This document shows, one piece after another, positions 40,595 through 49,648 of a stretch of 64,000 bases of DNA. Source of the DNA: Kribbella flavida DSM 17836 (GTDB taxonomy: Bacteria > Actinomycetota > Actinomycetes > Propionibacteriales > Kribbellaceae); the NCBI RefSeq assembly GCF_000024345.1, contig NC_013729.1, positions 5,270,001 to 5,334,000 of the forward strand, read 5' to 3'. The notes under the pieces are model-generated. The model ran no database searches and was not told the DNA's origin. It was given only the letters and a program-made list of their open reading frames with translations. Within the stretch, counting starts at the first letter, position 1; each line of letters starts with the position of its first letter. The translations under genes were made by a program, and so were the position numbers.

Positions 40595-41581
40595 TCAGGG
40601 CCGGACGAAGCGCTCCACGATCTTGCCGGCGATCAGGTAGACCAGCGCCGCGATGCCCCAGTTCACCAGCAGGGTATTCTTCGCGGTCTCCAGCCGGAAC
40701 AGGTCCTTGAAGGGCCCGACCAGCTCGTGGCCGCGGGCCAGCACCCAGGCGACGATCTCGTTGCTCTGATTCGCCTGGTCGAGCGCGGTGAACAGCGCGC
40801 CCAGCGCGAGCACCGCAGCCGCCAGCACCGCGACCAGCCAGACCAGCGAAGCCACCAGGTTGCGGAGCTGCTTCACCCCGGAGCCGACCGACGCCATCGC
40901 CGCCCGGCTCTTGTCCGCGGCGGTCGAGCCCTTGCTTGCGGCGGTCTTGTCCCGGACCACCTTCGCCGTGTCCGACGCGGTTCCGGCCGTCGATTTGTTG
41001 CCTGCGGCACCAGTCGACGGGCGGGTGACCGGCTTGGTCACCGTCGTGTCCTCGGCCGGCGCCTCACCCTTCGCGGCAGCCTCGGCGGCGGCCGCCTCCT
41101 TCGCCTTCTGAGCCGCGACGATCTCCGCCGCGGTCCTCGGCTTGGACTTCGTCGTGGTCGCCGCGCGGTCGGTCACGCCTTGGGCCGCGGCCACTTCGGC
41201 CGGAGCGGTCGCGCCGGCCGGCGCCGCCGCCTGCTCGGCGTCGGCCGCCTTGGCCGCCTTCTCGTCCTGGGTTCCCACGTCGTCCATCTCCTCAGCCGGG
41301 GTCGGTTGCTCGTCCGCCACCTGCGCCGGCGTCCGCTTCCGCCGGTTGCCCGGGACCGGGCGGGGCGACAACCGCCGCCGTACGCCCACCACCGGGCGGG
41401 ACTCCACACTGTCCAACGTAGCCACGTCCGGGGCGTCCGTCACGCTCGGCGCCGGCGCGGTCACCCGGTGCCGGGCCTGGCCTGGCGATCCGTCGGCCGC
41501 GGCCGGGTCGAGCGCCGTTCGGAGCTCGGCGGCAGCCGGCGTACCGGCCGGCAGCCGCGACCCGCCCGCCTGGTCAGCCAC
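40595..41581 (-). CDS. Ala/Lys-rich membrane protein with two C-terminal helices
   Basis: 328 residues from a GTG at 41581. The first 215 residues are low-complexity Ala, Thr, Lys and Pro, predicted disordered, with a possible coiled stretch (AAEIVAAQKAKEAAAAEAAA). Two hydrophobic helices close the protein: about 240-262 (LVASLVWLVAVLAAAVLALGAL) and 305-325. The start overlaps the stop of the acyltransferase gene by 8 bases, with GAGAGGAG upstream, so the two are co-expressed. No family recognised. The long tail may be a membrane-tethered scaffold for neighbouring cell-envelope enzymes, which is inference. Confidence 0.75.
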   Translation of the reverse strand: MADQAGGSRLPAGTPAAAELRTALDPAAADGSPGQARHRVTAPAPSVTDAPDVATLDSVESRPVVGVRRRLSPRPVPGNRRKRTPAQVADEQPTPAEEMDDVGTQDEKAAKAADAEQAAAPAGATAPAEVAAAQGVTDRAATTTKSKPRTAAEIVAAQKAKEAAAAEAAAKGEAPAEDTTVTKPVTRPSTGAAGNKSTAGTASDTAKVVRDKTAASKGSTAADKSRAAMASVGSGVKQLRNLVASLVWLVAVLAAAVLALGALFTALDQANQSNEIVAWVLARGHELVGPFKDLFRLETAKNTLLVNWGIAALVYLIAGKIVERFVRP

Positions 41582-42452
41582 GCTGGTGCTCCTCTCCGCC
41601 GGTGTCCGGGACATACTGCCCGACTGGCGAGTAACTTGAGAACCCCTGGCGCGCGTCCGGCGCGTCGCCGACAGCCGGTCCCCCGTTACCCCTCGACGTG
41701 TCGCCGGAACCACCGGCCGCCTCAGCACCCACCTCGCCACCACCCGTTCCGTCCTGGCCGGCCGGCCGCACGGGCTGTCCCGCGCGCAGCCGGGCCGCCG
41801 TCTGCTCGTTCTCGCGGGCGAGTCCGGCCAGGTAGGCCCGGCGCTCCGCGTCCGCGGCGTACCGGCTGACCCGGTCCCGCACCACGACGGCCGGCACCCC
41901 GACCGCCACGGCGTACTCCGGAATGTTGCCACGGGCAACGCTGTTCGCGCCGATCACCGCGCCGCGGCCGATGTCGGCGCCGCGGGTGACGGTGACCTTG
42001 GTGGCCAGCCAGCAGTCCGGGCCGATCCGGACCGGGGACTTCACCAGCCCCTGGTCCTTGATCGGCAGGTCCAGGTCCTCGGTCTTGTGGTCGAAGTCGC
42101 AGATGTAGGTCCAGTCCGCGATCAGGGTGGAGGCGCCGATCTCGATGTCCAGGTAGCAGTTCACCGTCACGTCGCGGGCGAACACCACCTTGTCGCCGAT
42201 CCGCAGCGTGCCCTCGTGCGCGCGCAGCCGGGTCTCGTCGCCCAGGTGCACCCACTTGCCGAGCACGATCCGGCCGTGCCCGGGCCGGGCGACGATCTCC
42301 AGCTTCTTGCCGAGAAAAACAAATCCCTCGGTGATCACCTGCGGGTGCCGCAGCTTGAACCAGGCGAACCGCCAGTAGCGCTTCAGGTAGTACGGCGTCC
42401 ACGCCCGGTGGCGCACCACCCAGCGCAGGTTCTCGACCGACAACAACCGCAT
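41574..42452 (-). CDS. hexapeptide-repeat (left-handed beta-helix) acyltransferase (Rv3034c-like)
   Basis: 292 residues. Residues 60-200 form the hexapeptide-repeat helix: IGDKVVFARDVTVNCYLDIEIG, CDFDHKTEDL and the closing KVTVTRGADIGRGAVIGANSVA, as in maltose or galactoside O-acetyltransferases. His in DFDHKT is a likely catalytic residue. The last 70 residues are Gly/Pro-rich and disordered. In mycobacteria the homologue acts near sugar-polymer acylation genes, so a cell-envelope or methylglucose polysaccharide acylation role is inferred. It begins 20 bases after the methyltransferase stop and ends overlapping the next gene. Confidence 0.88.
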   Translation of the reverse strand: MRLLSVENLRWVVRHRAWTPYYLKRYWRFAWFKLRHPQVITEGFVFLGKKLEIVARPGHGRIVLGKWVHLGDETRLRAHEGTLRIGDKVVFARDVTVNCYLDIEIGASTLIADWTYICDFDHKTEDLDLPIKDQGLVKSPVRIGPDCWLATKVTVTRGADIGRGAVIGANSVARGNIPEYAVAVGVPAVVVRDRVSRYAADAERRAYLAGLARENEQTAARLRAGQPVRPAGQDGTGGGEVGAEAAGGSGDTSRGNGGPAVGDAPDARQGFSSYSPVGQYVPDTGGEEHQRG

Positions 42453-42472
42453 CAGACCAGTATGTACACCGG

Positions 42473-43432
42473 TCAGCGGGCGACGCCCGTGATCGACACG
42501 TTGTAGTACAGCTCGTCCGGAACCACCTGGGACAGCACCTTGTCGACCTTCGACAGCTGCAGCCACGACTTGTAGGCGAACATCCGCCAGCCGAACCCGA
42601 GCTTCTGCTCCGGCACGGCGGCCTCGAAGGTGCGGATCGGCCAGCCCACCCAGGCGGCCAGCAGCTCCTCGGTCACCGTCCGTACCTCGGACGCGCCGGC
42701 CCGCTCCGCCATCCGGGCCAGCGTGTCCGGGTCGAAGGTGTGCAGGTCGACGACGGCCTCCAGGGCGGCCGCGCGGGACGACTCGTCCAGCTCCGCCTGC
42801 GGACGGCGCCAGTCGGTCAGTGCCGGCAGCCTGGTCAGGTTGGTCGTCGCCCACCAGGTGAACCGCGACAGCCGCCGCGCCACGAAGTCGCCGTACCGGG
42901 TGGGTTCGCCGCAGATCACGAACCGGCCGCCGGGCTTGAGCACCCGCAGCATCTCCCGGAACGCCAGCTCGACGTCGGGAATGTGGTGGATCACCGCGTG
43001 GCCGATCACCAGGTCGAAGGTGTTGTCGTCGTACGGCAGCTTCTCGGCGTCGGCGACCTTGCCCTCGACCGCGAAGCCGAGCGTGTCGGCGTTGCGCTTG
43101 GCGGCCGCCACCATGCCCGGCGACAGGTCGGTGACGTGGGCCTCGTTCAGCACCCCGGCCAGCTTCAGGTTCAGCGTGAAGAAGCCGGTGCCGGCGCCGA
43201 TCTCCAGCGACCTGCCGTACGGCCAGCCGTCGGTGCCGGCGATCGCGGTGAACCGGTCGCGGGCGTAGCTGACGCAGCGCTCGTCGTACGAGATCGACCA
43301 CTTCTCGTCGTACGTCGAGGCTTCCCAGTCGTGGTAGAGAACCTGGGCCAGCTTGTTGTCGTTCCAGGCCGCCTCGACCTCTTCGGCGGTGGCGGCGGGC
43401 TTGTCGGCGGAGCCCTGAGATGTCGTGGTCAT
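42473..43432 (-). CDS. class I SAM methyltransferase (Rv3038c-like)
   Basis: 319 residues. Motif I SLEIGAGTGFFTLNL is at about 75-89, with VTDLSPGMVAAA and DLVIGHAVIHHIPDVELAFREMLRVLKPGG following. An extra C-terminal helical region (KSWLQLSKVDKVLSQVVPDELYYN) distinguishes it from the 38395 enzyme. It lies between the EchA-like gene (14-base gap) and the acyltransferase, so the four genes from 44226 down to 40595 form one minus-strand operon. Substrate unknown, likely a lipid or polyketide-like acceptor. Confidence 0.88.
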   Translation of the reverse strand: MTTTSQGSADKPAATAEEVEAAWNDNKLAQVLYHDWEASTYDEKWSISYDERCVSYARDRFTAIAGTDGWPYGRSLEIGAGTGFFTLNLKLAGVLNEAHVTDLSPGMVAAAKRNADTLGFAVEGKVADAEKLPYDDNTFDLVIGHAVIHHIPDVELAFREMLRVLKPGGRFVICGEPTRYGDFVARRLSRFTWWATTNLTRLPALTDWRRPQAELDESSRAAALEAVVDLHTFDPDTLARMAERAGASEVRTVTEELLAAWVGWPIRTFEAAVPEQKLGFGWRMFAYKSWLQLSKVDKVLSQVVPDELYYNVSITGVAR

Positions 43433-43446
43433 CAGCTTCCCTTGAA

Positions 43447-44226
43447 CTAGTTGCCGGAGAACCGGGCCTTGCCGGGGCCGTTCTCGACGAAGGACTTCAT
43501 CCCGGTCGCGCGGTCCTCGGTGGCGAACAGCGCGGCGAACTGCTGCCGCTCGATCTCCAGCCCGGTGTGCAGGTCGACCCCGAGCCCGGCGTCGATCGCC
43601 TGCTTGGCCGCCCGCAGCGCGAGCGCGGCGGCACCGGAGAACTGCCCGGCCCAGGCCACCGCCGCGTCGTACACCTCGGCGGCGGGCACGACCTGGTCGA
43701 CCAGGCCGATCCGCAGCGACTCCGCGGTGTCGACGAACCGGCCGGTGTAGATCAGGTCCTTGGCCTTGGACGGGCCGATCAGCCGGGACAGCCGCTGCGT
43801 GCCGCCGGCGCCGGGAATGATGCCGAGCAGAATCTCGGGCTGACCGAGCTTCGCGTCCTCGGCGGCGATCCGGTAGTCGGCGCACAGCGCGAGCTCGCAC
43901 CCGCCGCCGAGCGCGTAGCCGGTGATCGCCGCGACCGTCGGCTTCGGGATCGCGGCGACCGCGGACAGCGACGACTGCAGCGGACCGGAGCGCTTCACCA
44001 TGTCCGGGTAGGACATCTCGGCCATCTCCTTGATGTCCGCACCGGCCGCGAACACCTTCTCGCCGCCGTAGATCACCACCGCGCGGACCTCGTCGTTCGT
44101 GCTCGCCTCGACGGCCGCGGCGCGGATCTCCTCCTGGACCTGGACGTTCAGCGCGTTCATCTTCGGCCGGTCCAGCCGGATCGTGCCGACGCCGTCGGCC
44201 ACCGTCAGGTTGACGAACTCGCCCAT
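43447..44226 (-). CDS. enoyl-CoA hydratase/isomerase family protein (EchA17-like)
   Basis: 259 residues, crotonase fold. The oxyanion-hole segments AAGADIKEM and TGYALGGGCELAL are intact. Both catalytic glutamates of true hydratases are present (Glu in GCELAL and in GQPEILLG). It therefore probably hydrates 2-enoyl-CoA in beta-oxidation or a related route. The ATG at 44226 has GGAGGAG 5 bases upstream; a GTG at 44232 is too close to it. First gene of the operon leading to the methyltransferase and acyltransferase. Confidence 0.93.
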   Translation of the reverse strand: MGEFVNLTVADGVGTIRLDRPKMNALNVQVQEEIRAAAVEASTNDEVRAVVIYGGEKVFAAGADIKEMAEMSYPDMVKRSGPLQSSLSAVAAIPKPTVAAITGYALGGGCELALCADYRIAAEDAKLGQPEILLGIIPGAGGTQRLSRLIGPSKAKDLIYTGRFVDTAESLRIGLVDQVVPAAEVYDAAVAWAGQFSGAAALALRAAKQAIDAGLGVDLHTGLEIERQQFAALFATEDRATGMKSFVENGPGKARFSGN

Positions 44227-44461
44227 CCCCACTCCTCCAGTCGGTCCTACCCGCGGGTCACATCCCCGGCACCGTACCGGACCAGGCGGTCGGGTTGTAC
44301 TACCGGGAGGGCACTGCCTCCGGTACTGCGGCCGGAGGTGCCCCTGGGCGTCGGCGGGCTGGTGCGGGTGGGCGCCACCCGGGGTAGCTGCCTTCGGCAG
44401 CAGTTGGTCGAGAGGCCGTGAGTTTGAGGTAGCGGCGGGGCCGGGTCGAGGTAGTGACCGG

Positions 44462-44490
44462 CCGGCGGGGACACGGTGGCGCCCCGCCGG
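44462..44490 (-). terminator. hairpin after the sugar ABC/oxidoreductase operon
   Basis: Perfect 9-bp inverted repeat CCGGCGGGG / CCCCGCCGG with an 11-base loop, 7 bases after the last oxidoreductase stop. A second small GCTGCC/GGCAGC hairpin lies at 44387-44401. The rest of the 44227-44497 gap shows only the promoter region of the EchA-like gene. Confidence 0.65.
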
Positions 44491-44497
44491 GGGCGGC

Positions 44498-45541
44498 TTA
44501 CAGGTCGACTGGTTGGCCGGAGTGGGCGGAGCGGCGGGCGGCGTCGACTATGCGGAGGGTGCGCAGGCCTACGTCGCCGTCGGGTTGGGGGACGACGGAC
44601 GGGGGCTGGCCGGGGACTGCGGGGCCGGAGGTGCGGACCGCGGCGAGGAACTCGCCGAGCATGGCGGCGTCCAGGTCGCCGGCGACGGGCAGGTAGACCT
44701 CACCGGACGCGTCGGTGCCGCCGACGTGCGGGAGGAACGGGGCGATCTCCACCGAGCCGTTGGTGCCGGTGACCTGCAGCGTCACGCCACCCCAGGTCGG
44801 GCCGTTGTCCGGCACGCTCCAGGAGCAGTCGATCGTGGCGAGCAGGCCGTTCGCGTAGGTGATCGTGACCAACCCACCGGTCTCCACCTCGACGTCCTTG
44901 TCCTGGTGCAGCACGCGGTTCGCCGCGGCGTGCACCCGGACCGCCTCCGATCCACCGGTCAGCCCGTCGATCAGGTCGGCGCAGTGCACGGTGTGGTCCA
45001 CCAGCGCTCCCCCGCCCGCCAGCTTGGCGTCGGTGAACCACTGCCGCTGGGCGTACGGGATCTTCCCGTTGTTCGTGCCCAGTACCGCGAACACCTCACC
45101 CAGCCGACCGGCCTCGACCGACGCCCGCAACCGCCCGTACGACGGCGCGAAGCGGACTGGGTAGGCGATCATCAGGATCACCCCGGCGGCCTCGCACGCG
45201 GCCAGCATCGCCTCCCCGTCGGCGACCTCGGTGGCCAGCGGCTTCTCGCAGAGCACGTGCGCGCCGGCGGCGGCCGCGCGCTCGACCAGCGGCCGGTGCA
45301 GCGCGTTCTCGCTCGTCACCACGACCGCGTCCGGGCCCCAGGCGAACAGTTCGTCGTACGAGTCGACGTGGTCCACCCCGAAGGCGGCGGCGAAGTCGGC
45401 CCCGCGCGGACCGGCGTCCGGAGCCGACGCGCCGTCCGGATCGGCCGTCAGCACCTGCACGTCGGGGGTCCGGGCGAGCAGCGACGCGTACGACGCCGCG
45501 TGGGTGTGCGCGAACGAGGCGATCGCGACCTTCAGGCTCAT
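44498..45541 (-). CDS. Gfo/Idh/MocA family oxidoreductase, second copy
   Basis: 347 residues. The N-terminal Rossmann part opens KVAIASFAHTHAASY, a variant of the usual GxGxxG. The catalytic EKP motif is in LCEKPLAT at about residue 98. The conserved GGGALVDHTVHCADL supplies an aspartate/histidine pair. These NAD(P) enzymes oxidise or epimerise sugars and cyclitols. Start overlaps the stop of the other oxidoreductase (ATGA). Last gene of the importer operon. Substrate unknown, presumably the imported sugar or a derivative. Confidence 0.92.
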   Translation of the reverse strand: MSLKVAIASFAHTHAASYASLLARTPDVQVLTADPDGASAPDAGPRGADFAAAFGVDHVDSYDELFAWGPDAVVVTSENALHRPLVERAAAAGAHVLCEKPLATEVADGEAMLAACEAAGVILMIAYPVRFAPSYGRLRASVEAGRLGEVFAVLGTNNGKIPYAQRQWFTDAKLAGGGALVDHTVHCADLIDGLTGGSEAVRVHAAANRVLHQDKDVEVETGGLVTITYANGLLATIDCSWSVPDNGPTWGGVTLQVTGTNGSVEIAPFLPHVGGTDASGEVYLPVAGDLDAAMLGEFLAAVRTSGPAVPGQPPSVVPQPDGDVGLRTLRIVDAARRSAHSGQPVDL

Positions 45542-46557
45542 GCGGGCACTCCTGCCGGGTCGAAGCTGTTCATGTCGATCGTGCGGCCGGTCTCCATCGA
45601 CGCGCGGGCCGCCTCGGCCAGGTAGACCGCGGCCGCTCCGTCGGCGGCGACCACGCGCGGCTCGGGACCACCGCGCAGGCCGATCGCCAGCTCGCGGAGC
45701 TGGGTCAGGTACGGGCTCTCGCCGAGCGTGGAGGCCGGGATCAGCAGGTCGCCGTCGCTCGCGCCGTCCTGCAGCTCCTCGGCGTACCCGGTGTCCTCGG
45801 CGGACGAGTACTCCAGCTGCCCAGTCGATCCGGCGATCGAGAAGCCGGACTTGAACTGCGTGCCGGTCGCACCCCAGGTGGCCCTGAGCTGGCTGAGCGC
45901 GCCGCCGGCGTGGGTCAAGGTCACGTGCGCGGCGACGTTGACCGGGGAGATCCCGTCGACGGTCGGCGGGCTCTGCACGGCGTACACGCTGGTCACCTCG
46001 CCGCAGATCCAGCGCGCCTGGTCGAGGTCGTGCACCATCAGGTCCATGATCACGCCGCCGGAGCGGGCCACGTCGCGGTACCAGCCGGCGCCGGCGGGCG
46101 AGCTGGCCTGCCGGAAGAACCGGGCCACCGCGACCTCGCCGATCCGGCCGGCCCGCACCGCGTCGTACGCCGCCTTGTACGCCGGGAAGAACCGCACCAC
46201 GTGGGCCGGGTACAGCCGGACGCCGGCCGCGGCCGCCGCTTCGGCGAGCTCGTGCGAGGCCGCGGCGGTCAGCGTCAGCGGCTTCTCGCAGATCACGTCC
46301 CGGCCGGCCGCGATCGCCGCCAGGGTGATCTCCCGGTGGGTCGCAGACGGCGTCACGACGTCGACGACGTCCGCGGCGGCCAGCAGGTCGTCGAGCGAGT
46401 CCGCGACCTCGAGGCCGTAGCCCTCGGCCAACTCGGCGGCGCCGGCGTGGGAGTGGACCAGGACGCGGATGCCGAGCGCTTTCCAGGCCGCGACGTGGAC
46501 GTGCGCGATGTTGCCCGCGCCCACCAGTCCGACCGTGAGGCCGGTGAGGTCTGTCAT
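45538..46557 (-). CDS. Gfo/Idh/MocA family oxidoreductase, first copy
   Basis: 339 residues. Rossmann motif GLVGAGNIAHVH (about 9-20), EKP in CEKPLTL at about 94-100, and SGGVIMDLMVHDLD with the Asp-x-x-x-His pair of the family. It precedes its paralogue with an ATGA overlap. Two different members in tandem often carry out sequential oxidation and reduction or epimerisation of one sugar, as in cyclitol pathways. AGGA lies before the ATG. It follows the second permease gene by 29 bases. Confidence 0.93.
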   Translation of the reverse strand: MTDLTGLTVGLVGAGNIAHVHVAAWKALGIRVLVHSHAGAAELAEGYGLEVADSLDDLLAAADVVDVVTPSATHREITLAAIAAGRDVICEKPLTLTAAASHELAEAAAAAGVRLYPAHVVRFFPAYKAAYDAVRAGRIGEVAVARFFRQASSPAGAGWYRDVARSGGVIMDLMVHDLDQARWICGEVTSVYAVQSPPTVDGISPVNVAAHVTLTHAGGALSQLRATWGATGTQFKSGFSIAGSTGQLEYSSAEDTGYAEELQDGASDGDLLIPASTLGESPYLTQLRELAIGLRGGPEPRVVAADGAAAVYLAEAARASMETGRTIDMNSFDPAGVPA

Positions 46558-46586
46558 GGGATTCCTAACGTGAGTCCGGAACAGTG

Positions 46587-47426
46587 CTATTTGAGTCCAG
46601 AGAAGGCGATGCCTTCCACGACGCGACGCTGCAGCACGACGAAGAGGATCAGGACCGGCGCCATCGCCATCAGCGCCGCGGCCATCAGCACCCCGGGCGA
46701 GATGGTGCCCTGGTAGCCGCTGAGGGTGGCCAGGCCGACGGCCAGCGGCATCCGCTCGGGCGACGACGTGACCACGAGCGGCCAGAGCAGATCGGCCCAG
46801 GAGGCGAGCACGGTGATGATCGCCAGTGAGATCAGTCCGGGTTTGGCGACCGGCAGCACGACCTTCCAGAACGTCTGCCACGGGTTGCAGCCGTCCAGCC
46901 GGGCCGCCTCCTCCAGCTCCGCCGGGATCGACTTGAAGAACTGCATCATCAGGAACGTACCGAAGGCGCTGAAGACACCGGGCGCGACGATGCCCTGGAT
47001 CGAGTCGAGCCAGCCGAGCTGCTGGATGATCTGGTACTGCGGGATCAGGTACACCTGGCTCGGCACCATCAGGATGGACAGGATCAGCGCCAGCATCACG
47101 CCCTTGAGCCGGAACGACATCCGGGCGAAGGCGTAACCGGCCATCGAGCACAGCACCAGCTGGCCGACCGTCCGGCCGACGGTGACCGCGATCGACACCC
47201 AGAACTGGTCCAGGAACGGCAGTCGCTGGAACACCTCCGAGAAGTTGCTCCAGCGCAGCTGCGCCGGCAGCAGGTCAGGCGGCACCGACTGGATCTCGGC
47301 CTGGCTGGAGAACGCCATCTTCAGCTGCCACAGGAACGGGAACATCATCACCAGGCTGCCGAGCATCAGCACGGCGTGCGCGAGCCGGTTGCTGCCGAGC
47401 CGCTGCCGGTCGGACCGACTAGTCAT
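46587..47426 (-). CDS. carbohydrate ABC permease, MalG/LacG type
   Basis: 279 residues, six membrane helices, first at about 15-35. The ATPase-docking EAA loop EAARLDGCNPWQTFWKVVLPV is at about 187-207. It pairs with the MalF-type permease, whose 3' end it overlaps by 8 bases. No ATPase gene is present in the operon, so a shared MsmK-type ATPase encoded elsewhere is needed. Confidence 0.94.
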   Translation of the reverse strand: MTSRSDRQRLGSNRLAHAVLMLGSLVMMFPFLWQLKMAFSSQAEIQSVPPDLLPAQLRWSNFSEVFQRLPFLDQFWVSIAVTVGRTVGQLVLCSMAGYAFARMSFRLKGVMLALILSILMVPSQVYLIPQYQIIQQLGWLDSIQGIVAPGVFSAFGTFLMMQFFKSIPAELEEAARLDGCNPWQTFWKVVLPVAKPGLISLAIITVLASWADLLWPLVVTSSPERMPLAVGLATLSGYQGTISPGVLMAAALMAMAPVLILFVVLQRRVVEGIAFSGLK

Positions 47427-48303
47427 AGTTCACCCACCTGCGCTGGAAGCGGAACTGGAACAGGGTCAGCAGGCCGACGACCGCGAGGATCAGCACCGCG
47501 ACCGCGGCGGCGTAGCCACGCTCGTTGCCGACGAAGGCCGCGTCGTAGAACAGGAACACCAGCGACTGCGTTTTCGGCATCACCGGGTTGGTCGGGCCGA
47601 GCAGCGCGAACAGCTGGTCGAACAGCTGGAACCCGGCGATCGTGGTGACCACCGAGAGGAAGAAGATCGACGGCGTCAGCAGCGGCACGGTGATCGACCG
47701 GAACTGCTGCACCTGGCTCGCGCCGTCCAGCGACGCCGCCTCGTACAGCTCGCCGGGAATGCCTTTCAGCCCGGCCGAGAGCACGATCATGTTGAAGCCG
47801 ATCGACATCCACAGCCCGAGCAGCGCGACCGCGACCAGCGCGAACCACGGTGTGGTGATCCAGGACGGACCGTCGACCCCGACCACGCCGAGCGCCTGGT
47901 TCAGTACGCCGTACTCGCCGTTGTAGATGATCCGCCAGACCAGCGAGATCGCAGTCGGCATCGCGACGTACGGCAGGAAGAACAGGGTCCGGTAGATCAT
48001 CACGCCGCGCAGGCCCGGGCGGTTCAGCAGGCTGGCGAACAGCACCGCCAGCGGGATGCCGAGCAGCACGATCGCCGTGTAGACGACCGTGTTGACCACC
48101 GCCCGGTAGACCTCGGAGTCGGCGAACAGCTGGCTGTAGTTCGCCCCGCCGACCCAGGTGCTGCCACCGAACGGGCCGGTCTCGGTGAAGCTGTCGTACA
48201 GCGTCTTCACCAACGGCCACAGGTAGAAGACCAGCACCCCGAGAAAGGTCGGCAGGACGAACAGCCACGGCCACCGGCCGTCCGCCGACCGGCGGCGGCT
48301 CAC
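47419..48303 (-). CDS. carbohydrate ABC permease, MalF/LacF type
   Basis: 294 residues, six helices, first at about 13-33 (WLFVLPTFLGVLVFYLWPLV). The EAA loop is YEAASLDGASQVQQFRSITVPLL. GTG start overlapping the stop of the binding-protein gene (GTGA). Forms the membrane channel with the MalG-type partner. Confidence 0.94.
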   Translation of the reverse strand: MSRRRSADGRWPWLFVLPTFLGVLVFYLWPLVKTLYDSFTETGPFGGSTWVGGANYSQLFADSEVYRAVVNTVVYTAIVLLGIPLAVLFASLLNRPGLRGVMIYRTLFFLPYVAMPTAISLVWRIIYNGEYGVLNQALGVVGVDGPSWITTPWFALVAVALLGLWMSIGFNMIVLSAGLKGIPGELYEAASLDGASQVQQFRSITVPLLTPSIFFLSVVTTIAGFQLFDQLFALLGPTNPVMPKTQSLVFLFYDAAFVGNERGYAAAVAVLILAVVGLLTLFQFRFQRRWVNYD

Positions 48304-49589
48304 TTCTCCTTGCCCAGTGCCTCGTCCATCTTGGCGGCGACGTCCGGGCCCACCTCGGACATCGGCTTGTCACCGCCGAACGCGGGGGCGATCAGGTCGG
48401 TCTCGAGCTTGTTCCACACCGCGGTGTCCTTGCTCACCGGGTACGGCTCGGAGTACGACGAGGCCGCGTCGATGAACGTCGTCAGCGCGTACGGCGCGGA
48501 GTTGACGAAGTCGGTCTGGGTGCCGTTGAACGCCGGGTTCGCGGCGCCGGCCTTGGCCTGGATCAGCGCGGCGTCCTTGCCGCCGAGAAAGGCCAGGAAC
48601 GCGGCCGCGGCCTGCGGGTTCTTCGACTTCGCGCTCATCACGTTGGCCAGCCCGTGGATCGGGGTCTTGCGCTCGCCGCTGGGCGCCTTCGGCAACGGCA
48701 CGATGGCCAGGTCGTTCTTGACCGGCGACTTCAGCGCCATCGAGACCAGCCAGTTGCCGTTCCACATCATCGCGGCCTTGCCGCTGAAGAACCGCTCCCG
48801 GCCCGGGGTCTCGGCGTTCTGCGCGGCGGTCGGGGTGTAGCCGGCCTTGACCATGTCGGACCAGAACTGCAGCCCCTCGATCGACTTCGGGTCGCCGTAC
48901 CCGGACTTGCCGTCCTTGAGCACGTAGCCGCCGTTGCTCATGATCGCCGGGTAGTAGTTGCCCTGGTTGCCCAGCTCGTCGCCGCTGGCGTAGATGCCCT
49001 TGGCCCCGAGCGCGGCCTTCAGCTTCGCCGCCGCGGCCTTGTAGTCGTCCCAGGTCCACTCCGCCGTCGGCGGCGCGACCTTGGCCTCGGCGAACAACTT
49101 TTTGTTGTACCACAGTGCAATCGTGTCGAAGTCCTTCGGTACGCCGTACTGCTTGCCGTCCCAGGAGTAGAGCTCGTTGAGCGCCTGTGGGTAGTTCGCC
49201 GGGTCGACCTGCTTGGCCTCCAGCAGGGTGTCCAGCGGGGCGAGCTGCTTGTTGGCAGCGAACAGCTGCAGGTTCGGGCCGTTCATCCAGAACACGTCGG
49301 GCAGGTTGTCCGACGAGCCCTGGGTCTTCAGCTTGGTGAAGTACTGGTCGAAGGTGGCCAGCGAGATCGACACCTTGACGTTCGGGTACTTGGCGTTGAA
49401 GGCCTTGACCACCTGCTGCATCGCGGGCTGCTGGTTGACGTCCCAGATCGCGTAGGTGAGGTCGCCCTTCACCTGCGCCGGGTCGTCGGGCACCTTCGCG
49501 TCGCCGGCAGAGCTGTCCGAGCCCCCGCCGCAGGCGGTCAGTGCGGTCGCGGCCAGCACGACGCCGGCCAGCAGAGCTGTGATTCGCAT
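48300..49589 (-). CDS. carbohydrate ABC solute-binding lipoprotein
   Basis: 429 residues of the extracellular binding protein family 1. The signal peptide ends in the lipobox ALTAC, followed by GGGSDSS. Family segments are LTYAIWDVNQQPAMQQVVKAFNAKYP, DVFWMNGPN and GKAAMMWNGNWLVS. It binds an oligosaccharide or a cyclitol; the ligand is unknown. GGAG lies before the ATG at 49589. First gene of the five-gene importer/oxidoreductase operon, divergent from glgX. Confidence 0.94.
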   Translation of the reverse strand: MRITALLAGVVLAATALTACGGGSDSSAGDAKVPDDPAQVKGDLTYAIWDVNQQPAMQQVVKAFNAKYPNVKVSISLATFDQYFTKLKTQGSSDNLPDVFWMNGPNLQLFAANKQLAPLDTLLEAKQVDPANYPQALNELYSWDGKQYGVPKDFDTIALWYNKKLFAEAKVAPPTAEWTWDDYKAAAAKLKAALGAKGIYASGDELGNQGNYYPAIMSNGGYVLKDGKSGYGDPKSIEGLQFWSDMVKAGYTPTAAQNAETPGRERFFSGKAAMMWNGNWLVSMALKSPVKNDLAIVPLPKAPSGERKTPIHGLANVMSAKSKNPQAAAAFLAFLGGKDAALIQAKAGAANPAFNGTQTDFVNSAPYALTTFIDAASSYSEPYPVSKDTAVWNKLETDLIAPAFGGDKPMSEVGPDVAAKMDEALGKEK

Positions 49590-49648
49590 GGTTTTTTCTC
49601 CTCGGCTCCAGGCTCGAGTGGCACTAACTTTCCGTTGATGCGCGTGTC

